A stretch of 58,499 bases of DNA from Candidatus Sulfotelmatobacter sp. (GTDB taxonomy: Bacteria; Acidobacteriota; Terriglobia; Terriglobales; Acidobacteriaceae). Positions 27,629 through 35,899 of this stretch are shown piece by piece. The notes under the pieces are model-generated. The model saw only the letters and a list, made by a program, of their open reading frames with translations, had not been told where the DNA came from and ran no database searches. Made by a program: the position numbers and the translations under genes. Where the stretch lies: positions 1-58,499 of the forward strand of contig JADGNQ010000020.1 in the NCBI GenBank assembly GCA_017883385.1, in the 5' to 3' direction. How positions within the stretch are numbered: position 1 is the first letter of the stretch; each line of letters begins with the position of its first letter.

Positions 27629-28804
27629 ATGATAGTGTTACGGTCCCTAGTTGTGCTGACACTGTGCGCCTGCTGCGCGAGCCTTGCCGGGGCAGGCGGC
27701 CCTGCGTCGAAGCCTGCGACGCCCTCGTATCTCATTACGAATGACGACAGGCCACCAAAGACCGCGACTTCGAGCACTGTTTTCACCCTTGCGAACGACG
27801 GCACCCTGCACAATGCCACCCGCGTGAGCCTGGGTGGCGGCGGCGCGGCCGGCGGTTATTTCGCGTCCAAACGAGTCAGTGTCCTGAGTAGCGGTTCGGC
27901 CGCGTGCGCGTTTCTTTCGTTGGGAGCCAGCGGCGACATCAGTGTCGTTGATCTTCAATCCTTAAGAGACATCGGTAACTATCCCGCCTCCAGCACCGAT
28001 AGCGGCATCGACAATGGCACTGGCCTCGCCAATAACGGAAGCTATCTCTACGCCAGTTTTTCCACTTCGAACACGATTGGAACGTTCGCCATTCTGCCGG
28101 GATGCGCTCTCCAGTTCCTGAGCGACATTTCGCCGGTCGGCAAGCACGGCGCCAGCGTGAAGGGCATGGCCGTTCACGGCAGCATGCTCGTCGTCGCGTA
28201 CGGAGACGGCTCCATCGAGTCGTTCAACATTGCCGCAGGCGCGCCGGTCTCGAACGGCGACTTGCAGGACGCCACCGGACGCGCGACCGACCGGTATCCG
28301 ACAGGTGTTGACATTACGCAGGACAGCCACTTTGCTGTCTTCGGCGATATGGCGACCAACACAACCGTGGAAATCTCCGACATTTCTTCCGGCAAGCTGA
28401 CCAGGAGCGCTCTCTACACTCTCGGCATCGCCGGGAATTCCAACAACATTCTGCTGAGCCCGGACGGAACTCTTCTCTACATCACCAACACGGGCACGGG
28501 CCAGGTGAGCGCGGTTTTCTTCGATAAAACTACGGGAGTGGTCACACCCGGCTGCACGACAGCCCACCTCAGAGGATTCGATAGCGGCTGGGTTTTCATG
28601 GGCGGGCTTGCCACCCAGCTCAACTCTGGCACGGGATCGACCCTCTACGTTGCGGAATACGGCACGCCTTCGGGAATCGGAGTGGTGAACGTAACCTCAG
28701 GCACTGGCAAGTGCACCCTCACCGAGGCGGCACACTCCCCAGTCCGGGCACCCAACACCACCACCTTATTGTCCATTGGAGTCTACCCGCCGCGGCAGTA
28801 TTAG
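27629..28804 (+). CDS. Secreted beta-propeller protein, lactonase/YncE-like (391 aa)
   Basis: A signal peptide of about 22 residues with two cysteines (CACCASLAGA), then a seven-blade-type propeller with repeated YLITN, VYASF, LLSPDGTLLYITNTG units typical of the 6-phosphogluconolactonase/YncE fold. Lactonase activity is not supported by any residue I can name. Lies between the Kelch gene and the multicopper oxidase; the spacing of 47 nt to the latter suggests one transcript. Confidence 0.75.
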   Translation: MIVLRSLVVLTLCACCASLAGAGGPASKPATPSYLITNDDRPPKTATSSTVFTLANDGTLHNATRVSLGGGGAAGGYFASKRVSVLSSGSAACAFLSLGASGDISVVDLQSLRDIGNYPASSTDSGIDNGTGLANNGSYLYASFSTSNTIGTFAILPGCALQFLSDISPVGKHGASVKGMAVHGSMLVVAYGDGSIESFNIAAGAPVSNGDLQDATGRATDRYPTGVDITQDSHFAVFGDMATNTTVEISDISSGKLTRSALYTLGIAGNSNNILLSPDGTLLYITNTGTGQVSAVFFDKTTGVVTPGCTTAHLRGFDSGWVFMGGLATQLNSGTGSTLYVAEYGTPSGIGVVNVTSGTGKCTLTEAAHSPVRAPNTTTLLSIGVYPPRQY

Positions 28805-28851
28805 CCGGGCATGCAAGTCCTGAATTCGTGAGATTTTTGAGGAGCAGAAGT

Positions 28852-30465
28852 ATGGGCCATGGCCTTCGATTCATTTCCGGGTTATTCGTCATAGTGTGCG
28901 CTTTTCTCTCCGCCTCGGCACAGTTGCCGAATTGCCCGCTGCGCCCGGCTCCGGGCACCGTCGTGCTTGACGCGTTGAATATCTCCAGCCAGAACGGGGT
29001 ACTCTCCCTCGCCCTAACCATGCGCAACGCGGCTGATTCCGCGGGGTTCACGCACTATTGCCTCGACTACGCGACCGCTAGTGGCGACGTCGAAGCGCCC
29101 ACGCTGCGCTTGAACCCCGGCGACACCCTCACTCTCGATCTCACCAACCAGCTCAAGGTCGGCGTACCCGCCAACGCCTCTCTGAAGTACCCGATGTCAC
29201 GCATGGAGCACGAGCACGGCGTCGATTCCCCGACGACCAGCCCCTGCCAGAGCACCGTGATGAACTTCAATACCACCAACCTGCATTTTCACGGCTTGAA
29301 TATTCCTCCGGTTTGCCACCAGGACGACGTCATCAATACGCTGATCCAGCCCAGCGCAACGCCTTTCCGCTATCAGATACAAATACCCGCCAACGAACCG
29401 CCCGGCCTGTACTGGTACCATCCTCATCCCCATGGATTCACCTCGCTTCAGGTCAATGGAGGTGCGGCGGGGGCCATCATCATCAATGGCATTGAAAAGG
29501 TGAAACCGCAGGTGGCCGGATTGACGGAACGTGTCTTCGTGATCCGGCAGCAATTTCTGGATCCGTTCTCGTGGATCCCCGGCCCTTACCAGCTCACGCT
29601 GAATTTTCAGCCCGCGACTACGCCCAAGACTCCGGCGCCCATCATCCAAATGAAGCCTGGGGAGAAGGAGTTCTGGCGGGTGGCCAACTCCTCGACCCAG
29701 GCCTTTCTTTCCTTGCAGCTTCTATTTGGAGCCGATGCCCAAACGCTGGAAGTGATCTCCCTCGACGGCGTGCCCGTGACCGGCGACCCGATGGTGACCT
29801 CGATCGATGTGCCGCCCGCTGGCCGCGCGGAGTTCGTGGTCACAGGTCCACCAGCAGGCACAACTGGCAGTTTCATCAACGCCGGATTCGACACTGGCCC
29901 CGTAGGCAATGCCAACAACTTTCAACTGCTCGCCAATGTCGTTCCCACCACGGGCTCTTTGCCGCAACCGTCATTGGTCGTGCCCACAGCGCCTGCGCCC
30001 CCAGTCGCGCAACGCTTTTCAGGCCTGGCCGCGATGAAGCCTGCCACACAAAGAAAGCTGTTCTTCTCGGAAGCCGCGGTCGGAACCAACCCGCCCGTCA
30101 ACTTCTTTATTACTGTCGCCGGTCAACAGCCGCGGCTCTTCGAGAAGAATGATTCGCCCGCGATCATCACCAAGGTCGGCGCGGTGGAGGATTGGACCAT
30201 CGAGAACCGCACTTCGGAAGAGCACGCCTTCCACATGCACCAGATCCATTTTCTTGTGGTCGCGGTTGACGGCGTGCCCGTGCCAGTTCCCACGTTGCAG
30301 GACACCGTCAACGTGCCCTACTGGAACGGCAAGGGTCCGTACCACAGCGTGACGATGCGCATGGACTTCCGCGATCCCAACATCGCGGGAACCTTTGTCT
30401 ACCACTGCCACGTCCTGTTCCACGAAGATGGCGGCATGATGGGCAAGATCCGCGTCGACCCATAG
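28852..30465 (+). CDS. Secreted multicopper oxidase (537 aa)
   Basis: Oxidises phenolic, metal or other reduced substrates, with four-electron reduction of O2 to water. All four copper-binding motifs are present: HFHGLN, HPHPHG, HAFHMHQIHF and HCHVLFHEDGGM, the last with the type 1 Cys-His and axial Met. A signal peptide (1-23) sends it out of the cytoplasm. GAGGAG 8 nt upstream of the ATG fixes the start. It resembles CotA/bilirubin-oxidase types more than CueO (no Met-rich insert). Last gene of the three-gene secreted cluster. Confidence 0.93.
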   Translation: MGHGLRFISGLFVIVCAFLSASAQLPNCPLRPAPGTVVLDALNISSQNGVLSLALTMRNAADSAGFTHYCLDYATASGDVEAPTLRLNPGDTLTLDLTNQLKVGVPANASLKYPMSRMEHEHGVDSPTTSPCQSTVMNFNTTNLHFHGLNIPPVCHQDDVINTLIQPSATPFRYQIQIPANEPPGLYWYHPHPHGFTSLQVNGGAAGAIIINGIEKVKPQVAGLTERVFVIRQQFLDPFSWIPGPYQLTLNFQPATTPKTPAPIIQMKPGEKEFWRVANSSTQAFLSLQLLFGADAQTLEVISLDGVPVTGDPMVTSIDVPPAGRAEFVVTGPPAGTTGSFINAGFDTGPVGNANNFQLLANVVPTTGSLPQPSLVVPTAPAPPVAQRFSGLAAMKPATQRKLFFSEAAVGTNPPVNFFITVAGQQPRLFEKNDSPAIITKVGAVEDWTIENRTSEEHAFHMHQIHFLVVAVDGVPVPVPTLQDTVNVPYWNGKGPYHSVTMRMDFRDPNIAGTFVYHCHVLFHEDGGMMGKIRVDP

Positions 30466-30500
30466 TGGCGACCGAATTTCTTCCTGAGCGGGCGAAGATC

Positions 30501-30580
30501 CGATAACCACGAAGGATACAAAGGTACACGAAGGAAACCTCGGGTTTCTCCGTGCATCTTTGTACCCTTCGTGGTTATCG
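30501..30580. repeat. Mirror-arm element, word CTTCGTG, between convergent genes
   Basis: Perfect 15-nt ends (CGATAACCACGAAGG and its complement at 30566-30580) plus further iterated CACGAAGG words. It sits between the convergent multicopper oxidase and acyl-synthetase genes. The TAA stop of the latter lies inside the right arm. Confidence 0.85.
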
Positions 30581-33124
30581 CTTTGGGGCTCCCAACCCTT
30601 CCACCGCCCTCTGCAATTCGACCGCGATCGCATTGGGATCAGCACCCGGCTCAAATCGCTTCACTTCCCCAATCCGCACGAAAATCTTCCACGGCGCCGC
30701 GAATTTCTTGCCCGCGTGCTTCAGTTCAAACAGTCCATCAATCCGCATGGGGAGAACTGGAATGGCAAGATTGGCCGCGAGTAGCCCAATCCCCGCGCGA
30801 AACGGATTGATCTTGCCGTCCGTTGTGTGCTTGCCCTCGGGAAACACCAGCACGCTGTACCCGCGATCCACCGCCTCGCCGGCGTAAGCAAAACTCCGCC
30901 GGAAGCCGGCCTCGCGCGGAAGTGGAAAGAGGTTCAACAATGAGACTCCAAGAATCCATTGCACGCGATCATAGATTCGCAGGAAGAGGTTTCTGCCGGG
31001 CGTAGGTGTTCGCAACGCCTCCAGCGCTTCGCCGCCCGTAGCCGTGGCGATCCGGTGTCGAAAGCGTGCGGGGAGCGCCGTCAGGATGAATCCTCCGTCG
31101 ACGTCGCCCACATGATTCGACACCACCAGCAGCGGCCCCTTCACTCCGCGCAGGTGCTCGCGCCCTTCGATGCGCGGCCACCCCAGCAAAACGATCGCCG
31201 GACGCAGCAGCAGATAGTGCGCAAATAACCGCAGCCATGTCACCGGCCAGCCCAACGTCCAGTTCGGATAGTGATACCCCGCACTGGGCGCCGCTTCTCC
31301 GCGCAACATGCGTTCGAGATCGCCCACGGTCTGCACTGCACTGAAGCGAGTCTCGCTCAGATCCACCTGGTAGCGGTCTTCCAACGCGCTCAGCAGTTCG
31401 ACGCGGTCCAGCGAACTCAAACCCAGATCGGAATCGAGGTTTGCGTCCTCACGGAACGCACCCGCAGGCCGGCCTGACACTCGCGTGATCAATTCAGTTA
31501 GCGGGCTGCCCTCACTTGCAGGCGCAGCGCTGGAGTGAAGCATCTGCGCCTGTGCCGCATCCCGTATCAGATTTCGCCGCGGCTTTTGAGTATTCGTGCG
31601 AGGAAAATCCTCCTGGGCCCATTGCAGCCACATCCTCATTCGCTGATATTCGGCCAGAGACTCATTCGCCCGCCGCACCACTGTCTCCGGACCCGCATCG
31701 CCGCGCAGAATCACTACCGCGCAGGGCTCCGCATTCCCACCGCGCTCGATTCCCACCACGACGCAATCCTTCACTTCCGGTTGCCGCCGCAACGCCGCTT
31801 CCAAGTCCTCGGGATACACGTTCGTCCCGCCGGGCGTCACGATCACTTCCTTCTTGCGTCCCTTGAAATAAAGGTTCCCGACCTCGTCGAGCGCGCCGAT
31901 GTCGCCCGTGCGGTACCACCCTTCCGCGTCCGAGACTTTCTGTGGTCCGTCCTTATCCCAATATCCGGAAGTCACGCCGCCGCCGCGCACCAGGATCTCG
32001 CCGTCTTCCGCCAGCTTCACCTCGCGTCCCGGCAGCACCTTCCCAATCGATCCCTTGCCCAGTCGGAAGGGATGGTTCACGCTGATCAGCGAAGTCGTTT
32101 CGGTCAGACCGTATCCCTGGATGGCGGCGTAACCGAGGCGATCCCAGAACTGTTCGGTCTCGCTGTCGAGCGCAGCGCCGCCCGAAATGAACGCCCAGAA
32201 CTTCCATCCGAAGCGGCGGCGAATTGCGCGAAACATCCACCACCGCCGCAAGAAATGCTTGCCCTCCGCTGCCTTGAATCGTTTCCGGAACACGCCAGCT
32301 TCTCCCCGATCCTCCAGATCGCGCTCGATCTTCTGTCTGAGCGACTGCAGCACGCGCGGCACGCTCACCAGCACCGACACCCGCTCGCGGCGGATGGTAT
32401 TCACCACTTCCGAAGGCTTCAACTCGTCCTGAAGAATTACGGTTGCACCCAGCAACGGAGGCAGGAACATTCCCAGGAATTGCCCGAACACGTGGCTGAG
32501 CGGCAGCAAATTCAAAAACCGCATCGGATGCACGAACCGCTCATATTTCAAATACGTGCGCATCTCCCGCTCCAGCGGAGCGATGTTTGCGAGAACGTTC
32601 CCGTGTGTGATCATGACGCCCCTGGGTTCGGCCGTCGTGCCCGAAGTAAAAACAATCTGCAGGATGTCGTCGCGCTTAAGTGCCAAGTTCGGCCGGGTGG
32701 CCGAACCCGGCCCCAGCGTCTGCGCGAGATCTTCCATAGTCAGTGATGCGATCGACGTTCCAGCAGCCGCGCACTCATGCACATGCCGACGTGACCCCAC
32801 CAGCAGCTTCGCCTCAACTTGATGGAAAACCCGCATGGCGAAGTCTGCTGCAGCCCCGTCGTCCATCGGAACCACGATCACTCCGCCAAGGGCGCATCCG
32901 AAGAAGACCGCAATCCACTCCGCGCAGTTCTCGCCCCACAGCATCACCCGGTCGCCTTTTGCGATCCCGCGCGCCTCAAGCTTGCGGGCAAGGCCGAAGG
33001 CCATCTCCATAACATCGCCGTATGTAAACGACTCGGTGCGGTATCCGCGCCGCTGCCGGTAGGCGCACTCCTGCCGGTGCGCTTGAAAATTCTCCGAGAA
33101 AAACTCTGCTAGCGATTCGGCCAT
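30575..33124 (-). CDS. Acyl-adenylating ligase / acyl carrier / acyltransferase fusion (849 aa)
   Basis: Three domains in order. An AMP-forming fatty-acid ligase (about 1-530) has FTSGTTAEPRGV, YGLTETT and YRTGD. An acyl carrier domain (about 545-625) has the phosphopantetheine serine in DLGLSSLDRVEL. A PlsC-type acyltransferase (about 640-849) has NHVGDVD, fitting HX4D, and FPEGKHT. It resembles E. coli Aas, which reacylates lysophospholipids with ACP-bound fatty acid, but here the carrier is built in. A role in membrane lipid repair is inferred. The start ATG (33122-33124) begins MAESLAEFF. Confidence 0.9.
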   Translation of the reverse strand: MAESLAEFFSENFQAHRQECAYRQRRGYRTESFTYGDVMEMAFGLARKLEARGIAKGDRVMLWGENCAEWIAVFFGCALGGVIVVPMDDGAAADFAMRVFHQVEAKLLVGSRRHVHECAAAGTSIASLTMEDLAQTLGPGSATRPNLALKRDDILQIVFTSGTTAEPRGVMITHGNVLANIAPLEREMRTYLKYERFVHPMRFLNLLPLSHVFGQFLGMFLPPLLGATVILQDELKPSEVVNTIRRERVSVLVSVPRVLQSLRQKIERDLEDRGEAGVFRKRFKAAEGKHFLRRWWMFRAIRRRFGWKFWAFISGGAALDSETEQFWDRLGYAAIQGYGLTETTSLISVNHPFRLGKGSIGKVLPGREVKLAEDGEILVRGGGVTSGYWDKDGPQKVSDAEGWYRTGDIGALDEVGNLYFKGRKKEVIVTPGGTNVYPEDLEAALRRQPEVKDCVVVGIERGGNAEPCAVVILRGDAGPETVVRRANESLAEYQRMRMWLQWAQEDFPRTNTQKPRRNLIRDAAQAQMLHSSAAPASEGSPLTELITRVSGRPAGAFREDANLDSDLGLSSLDRVELLSALEDRYQVDLSETRFSAVQTVGDLERMLRGEAAPSAGYHYPNWTLGWPVTWLRLFAHYLLLRPAIVLLGWPRIEGREHLRGVKGPLLVVSNHVGDVDGGFILTALPARFRHRIATATGGEALEALRTPTPGRNLFLRIYDRVQWILGVSLLNLFPLPREAGFRRSFAYAGEAVDRGYSVLVFPEGKHTTDGKINPFRAGIGLLAANLAIPVLPMRIDGLFELKHAGKKFAAPWKIFVRIGEVKRFEPGADPNAIAVELQRAVEGLGAPKR

Positions 33125-33587
33125 AGCAACCAGCTCAAGTCTAGTGGAACGTTCCAGCCGAAGAATGGGCCGCAGTACAGTTTTCAAACTGCACTATCCG
33201 CTCGATTCGGTGGTAGTGCGTTTTGAGAGGAAGATTCGTATCAGGGCTTTGCTTCAGCAATGCCGCAAGTGCAGCGTGGTACTCGACGGCTTCAGAGGTG
33301 GCGGAAAAACTCCGTTTGCCCGTGGCCAAAGTCCCCCAGCGGCTAAAGCCGGAGTGATTTTGCGCGACTTACGGCACGAGTAAAACTCGTGCCCTTCCCG
33401 GCCGTGCACGATTCCAGACTTTTTCCGCAGCCTCTTAGAGCCGCTGCATGGGCGGAGCAGCAGCGGCTAAAGAGGTTGCGGAAGAAGTCGCATTCCGCGT
33501 GCGCAGCGCCTGAAGGCGTGACCACAACGGCCCTCGACTCGGTGCAAATGCTTTTCCCGCCGCGATTGTGTAGTCTGGCTACCTCGT
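33125..33587. other. Divergent spacer rich in repeats
   Basis: 463 nt between the acyl-synthetase fusion and the toxin lipoprotein. Contains a partial MITE-like copy (33232-33266, about 31 of 35 matching the end of the 46694 element), the palindrome GGCACGAGTAAAACTCGTGCC (33372-33392) and inverted GCAACCTCTTTAGCCGC-type sequences around 33430-33480. I see no gene. Confidence 0.6.
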
Positions 33588-34106
33588 ATGCGCTGTCTGA
33601 AGTCAGTCCGACTCCGCCTCGCCTGGACGATCCTCGCCGTTGCGCTTCTGACGACCATAGCGGCTTGCACGCGCCCCCCGGCTCCCGAGAACGGCCCAAC
33701 AGCGCAGCCTTTCACAAGCACGCGTCGCGATCTCTCCCAGGACGAGGCCGCTGGCGGCCACGTCCTGCGCAAGCACGTCGGACGCACCGACGCCGAACTC
33801 CGCGAGCGCCTGCGCCGGGAACGCAACATCTCGGCCGCCTCCACCTGGAACGACCGTGAAAGCGCCGAGGCTGCCGTGGGCGGAGCCATCGCGCAAGACA
33901 GCAGCAAGATTAACCGCTGGCTGGAACGCGAGAGCCATCCCAATCTTGTTCTTGACTATGACGGCGACTCCGCGCATCCCTTTGGACGAACCCTGCGGCG
34001 GAGCGAAGGTCGCGTCGAGCCCTGCGCTCATGCGGTCATCGTGTTGAAGTGGGACGGAGCGAACACCTATCACGTCCTGACCACCTATCCGGAGTGCCGC
34101 CCATGA
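33588..34106 (+). CDS. Lipoprotein with CdiA-type RNase A-like toxin domain (172 aa)
   Basis: A basic N-terminus and hydrophobic stretch end in the lipobox IAAC, so Cys27 should be lipidated; Thr28 follows, not Asp. Residues about 49-170 match the bacterial RNase A-like domain found at CdiA C-termini (EAAGGHVLRKHVG, ISAASTWNDR, NLVLDYD, YHVLTTYPE). Likely catalytic residues are His58 or His63, an Arg in 66-77, and the Thr165-x-Tyr167 pair. In CDI systems this domain cleaves RNA in target cells. Here there is no CdiA or Rhs scaffold. Its stop overlaps the immunity ATG (ATGA). Confidence 0.87.
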   Translation: MRCLKSVRLRLAWTILAVALLTTIAACTRPPAPENGPTAQPFTSTRRDLSQDEAAGGHVLRKHVGRTDAELRERLRRERNISAASTWNDRESAEAAVGGAIAQDSSKINRWLERESHPNLVLDYDGDSAHPFGRTLRRSEGRVEPCAHAVIVLKWDGANTYHVLTTYPECRP

Positions 34107-34438
34107 ACGCGCCACGCCCGCCAAAAGGTCCGCAAGCGGCCGCGATTTCGGCGGCCGATTTCCCCGCGCTCCGCAGTTTCCTGCGCGGCTACTTTCACCA
34201 GGACATGAAAGGCGAATATGGCTCGCCCGAAGAAGCCGTGCGGGAATTCTGCGCCGACGCCAGCGGAGACGAGCGGGCGGCGGTGGCTGAGGACTGGTCT
34301 CGCTTCGTGGATCAGATCAAAGGATTGCCGCTCGAACAAATCAACCGGATTCTCACTGGTCCATTAGGGAGTTCCTACGCGATGACGGATGACGATCTGA
34401 AGAGGATCTCGGCCATCTTAAAAACAGGGCACAAGTAG
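34103..34438 (+). CDS. CdiI-like immunity protein for the RNase toxin (111 aa)
   Basis: A small acidic, helical, cytoplasmic protein with FLRGYFHQDMKGEYGSPEEA, then a helix and LPLEQINRIL, the pattern of contact-dependent inhibition immunity proteins of the CdiI_2 type that pair with RNase A-like toxins. It should bind and block the toxin domain. The ATG (34103) shares bases with the toxin's TGA, so the two are translated together. This arrangement supports the pairing more strongly than sequence alone. Confidence 0.85.
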   Translation: MNAPRPPKGPQAAAISAADFPALRSFLRGYFHQDMKGEYGSPEEAVREFCADASGDERAAVAEDWSRFVDQIKGLPLEQINRILTGPLGSSYAMTDDDLKRISAILKTGHK

Positions 34439-34445
34439 GATCGCA

Positions 34446-34971
34446 ATGGCGCGACGAAACATCCTTGCTCTGCTGGAAGGGGGCGACCGGCGGACCATCG
34501 GCCGCTCCGACCAAGTGGCTGCGCTTGGTGTCCAACGATCCAACTCTATTTCCCGAGTTGATCACAGGTTTGTGGTCAGCCGATCCGCTCGTGCGAATGC
34601 GGGCCGCAGACGCGGCGGAAAAGGTCACGCGCGCGCGTCGCGAAGTCCTTCAGCCCCACAAGAAAGAACTGCTGGGCCTCATGACCGAAGCCGAGGAACA
34701 GGAAGTGCGCTGGCATCTCGCGGTCATGATTCCGCGGCTCACGCTGACCGCCAAGGAGCGACAGATGGCGATATCGTCGCTGTACCGCTATCTGGAAGAC
34801 CGCAGTTCCATCGTCAAGACCTTCGCTCTTCAGGGATTGGCCGACCTGGCACAGAATGAGCCGAGTATTCGACCCAAAGTAGTAGAGATTCTCCGCGAGG
34901 CAACCCGCAAGGGCACGGCTGCAATGAAAGCTCGCAGCCGAAAGTTGCTGCTTCGCCTGGAGCATATTTAG
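34446..34971 (+). pseudogene. HEAT-repeat protein gene with an apparent +1 frameshift
   Basis: The frame beginning at 34446 (ATG, AGGA just upstream) reads MARRNILALLEGGDRRTIG, then loses sense near 34527. The neighbouring frame continues VSNDPTLFPELITGLWS and HEAT-type helices to a stop at 34971. Removing one G from the GG at 34527-34528 joins them into about 174 residues. So this is one gene with a one-base insertion, or a sequencing error. An alternative start at 34465 would give an intact but oddly begun 168-residue protein. Seven bases separate it from the immunity gene, so it may be co-transcribed. Function unknown. Confidence 0.7.
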
Positions 34972-35004
34972 TGGTCGCATTCTGGCCGCTCTCGCCGGCG
35001 AAGA

Positions 35005-35571
35005 CTACTCCCGGCCCACCCCGAGCGCATCGGCCACGCGATTGATGTAGTTGAACCACGAGGCAATCAGCGTGATCTGCAGAATCCCTCGGTCGTCAAA
35101 CCCGGCCTTCCGCAAGCCCTCGATGTCGTCCTTCCAAACTTTGGTCGCATCCTTGGTCAGCTTGATTACGTAGTCGAGCATTACGCGGTCTTGAGCGGAG
35201 ATCGGCGCCGTGGCATAGTCCTTCTCCAACGTCTCGACCAGTCCCTTATCCAACGTCACCCTACGCAGAAACTCTGCGTGCGACTCGATTCAATAGACGC
35301 ACCGGTTGGTCACCGAGACCATGGTGGCAATCATCTCGTGCTGCGCCCGACTGAGCGGCAACTCCGGTGACATCAGCGACCCAAACGTGGCAAAGGCATG
35401 AAACAGCGCGTCGGGAATCAGCGTATGCGACCCCACAATCGACGACGCCCCCGATTGATCGGGATGCACGGGCGTGGCATACTCCTTCGGATAAAATGCC
35501 TTCTCGCCCTCAATCGCCTTGAGCAGTTTGTCGTCGGCTTCAGTCAGTGAAACAGTTCGAATCCAAGTCAT
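35005..35571 (-). CDS. AhpD-like selenoprotein (CxxU, in-frame TGA)
   Basis: A carboxymuconolactone-decarboxylase/AhpD-fold peroxidase-related protein of 188 residues. The active-site CxxC appears as Cys91-Val-Tyr-TGA94: the codon at 35290-35292 is TGA, and the same frame continues with the conserved ESHAEFLRR and [26 protein letters not shown] to the real stop at 35005. A hairpin starts 10 nt after the TGA. AhpD-like selenoproteins with CxxU are known in bacteria, so selenocysteine is the best reading; a nonsense mutation is the alternative. AAGGGG lies about 8 nt before the ATG (35569-35571). It would reduce peroxides using thiols. Confidence 0.85.
35263..35279 (-). promoter_or_regulatory. 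Candidate bacterial SECIS hairpin
   Basis: On the minus strand ACGCAGA (35279-35273) pairs fully with TCTGCGT (35269-35263) around loop GTT. The loop begins with G and lies 17 nt after the TGA, within the 16-37 nt range described for bacterial SECIS elements. Confidence 0.7.
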
Positions 35572-35899
35572 AGATGCTGTCCCCTTACAGCGTCCCAACA
35601 AATTCGCCTTCGAAAAAATACAGCACCTGCTCACGCGCGTCCCATAGTGCGTTCATACTACAGCCGATTTTCCGAGGGAGTCTTCCCCCCCGGCGTGCCA
35701 AACGTCAATTCCGGGATTGCCAACAAACCGAGGGTCGGATTGGTCAACACAATTGCGGTTGTCGGTACCAATTCGCCCCGAATCACGAACCGGAGCCCGG
35801 TCGAATCTCTTGGGGACGGTACCATTCGTTATGCGGTCTTTCCCACCTCGCCGAAAGGATGAGAGACTTCGCAGGGTCAAGTCTTCCTCCCCAGTCATC
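35572..35899. other. Spacer between the kinase and selenoprotein genes
   Basis: 328 nt. Short open frames on both strands show no recognisable family, and I see no repeat of the kinds found elsewhere. It could hold a decayed gene (around 35650-35860) but I cannot support one. Confidence 0.4.

Noticed and set aside
31535..32746. Long open frame on the plus strand (403 codons)
   Set aside because: It lies antisense to the ligase domain of the acyl-synthetase fusion, whose motifs are clear. No family is recognised in the antisense product; GC-rich codon use explains the lack of stops.
35005..35634. AhpD-like gene as two separate genes or a nonsense pseudogene
   Set aside because: Both parts lie in one frame, the TGA replaces the second active-site cysteine exactly, both sides are well conserved and a SECIS-like hairpin follows.
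35650..35862. Small gene in the spacer upstream of the selenoprotein gene
   Set aside because: Open on both strands for short stretches but without a ribosome binding site or a recognisable motif.
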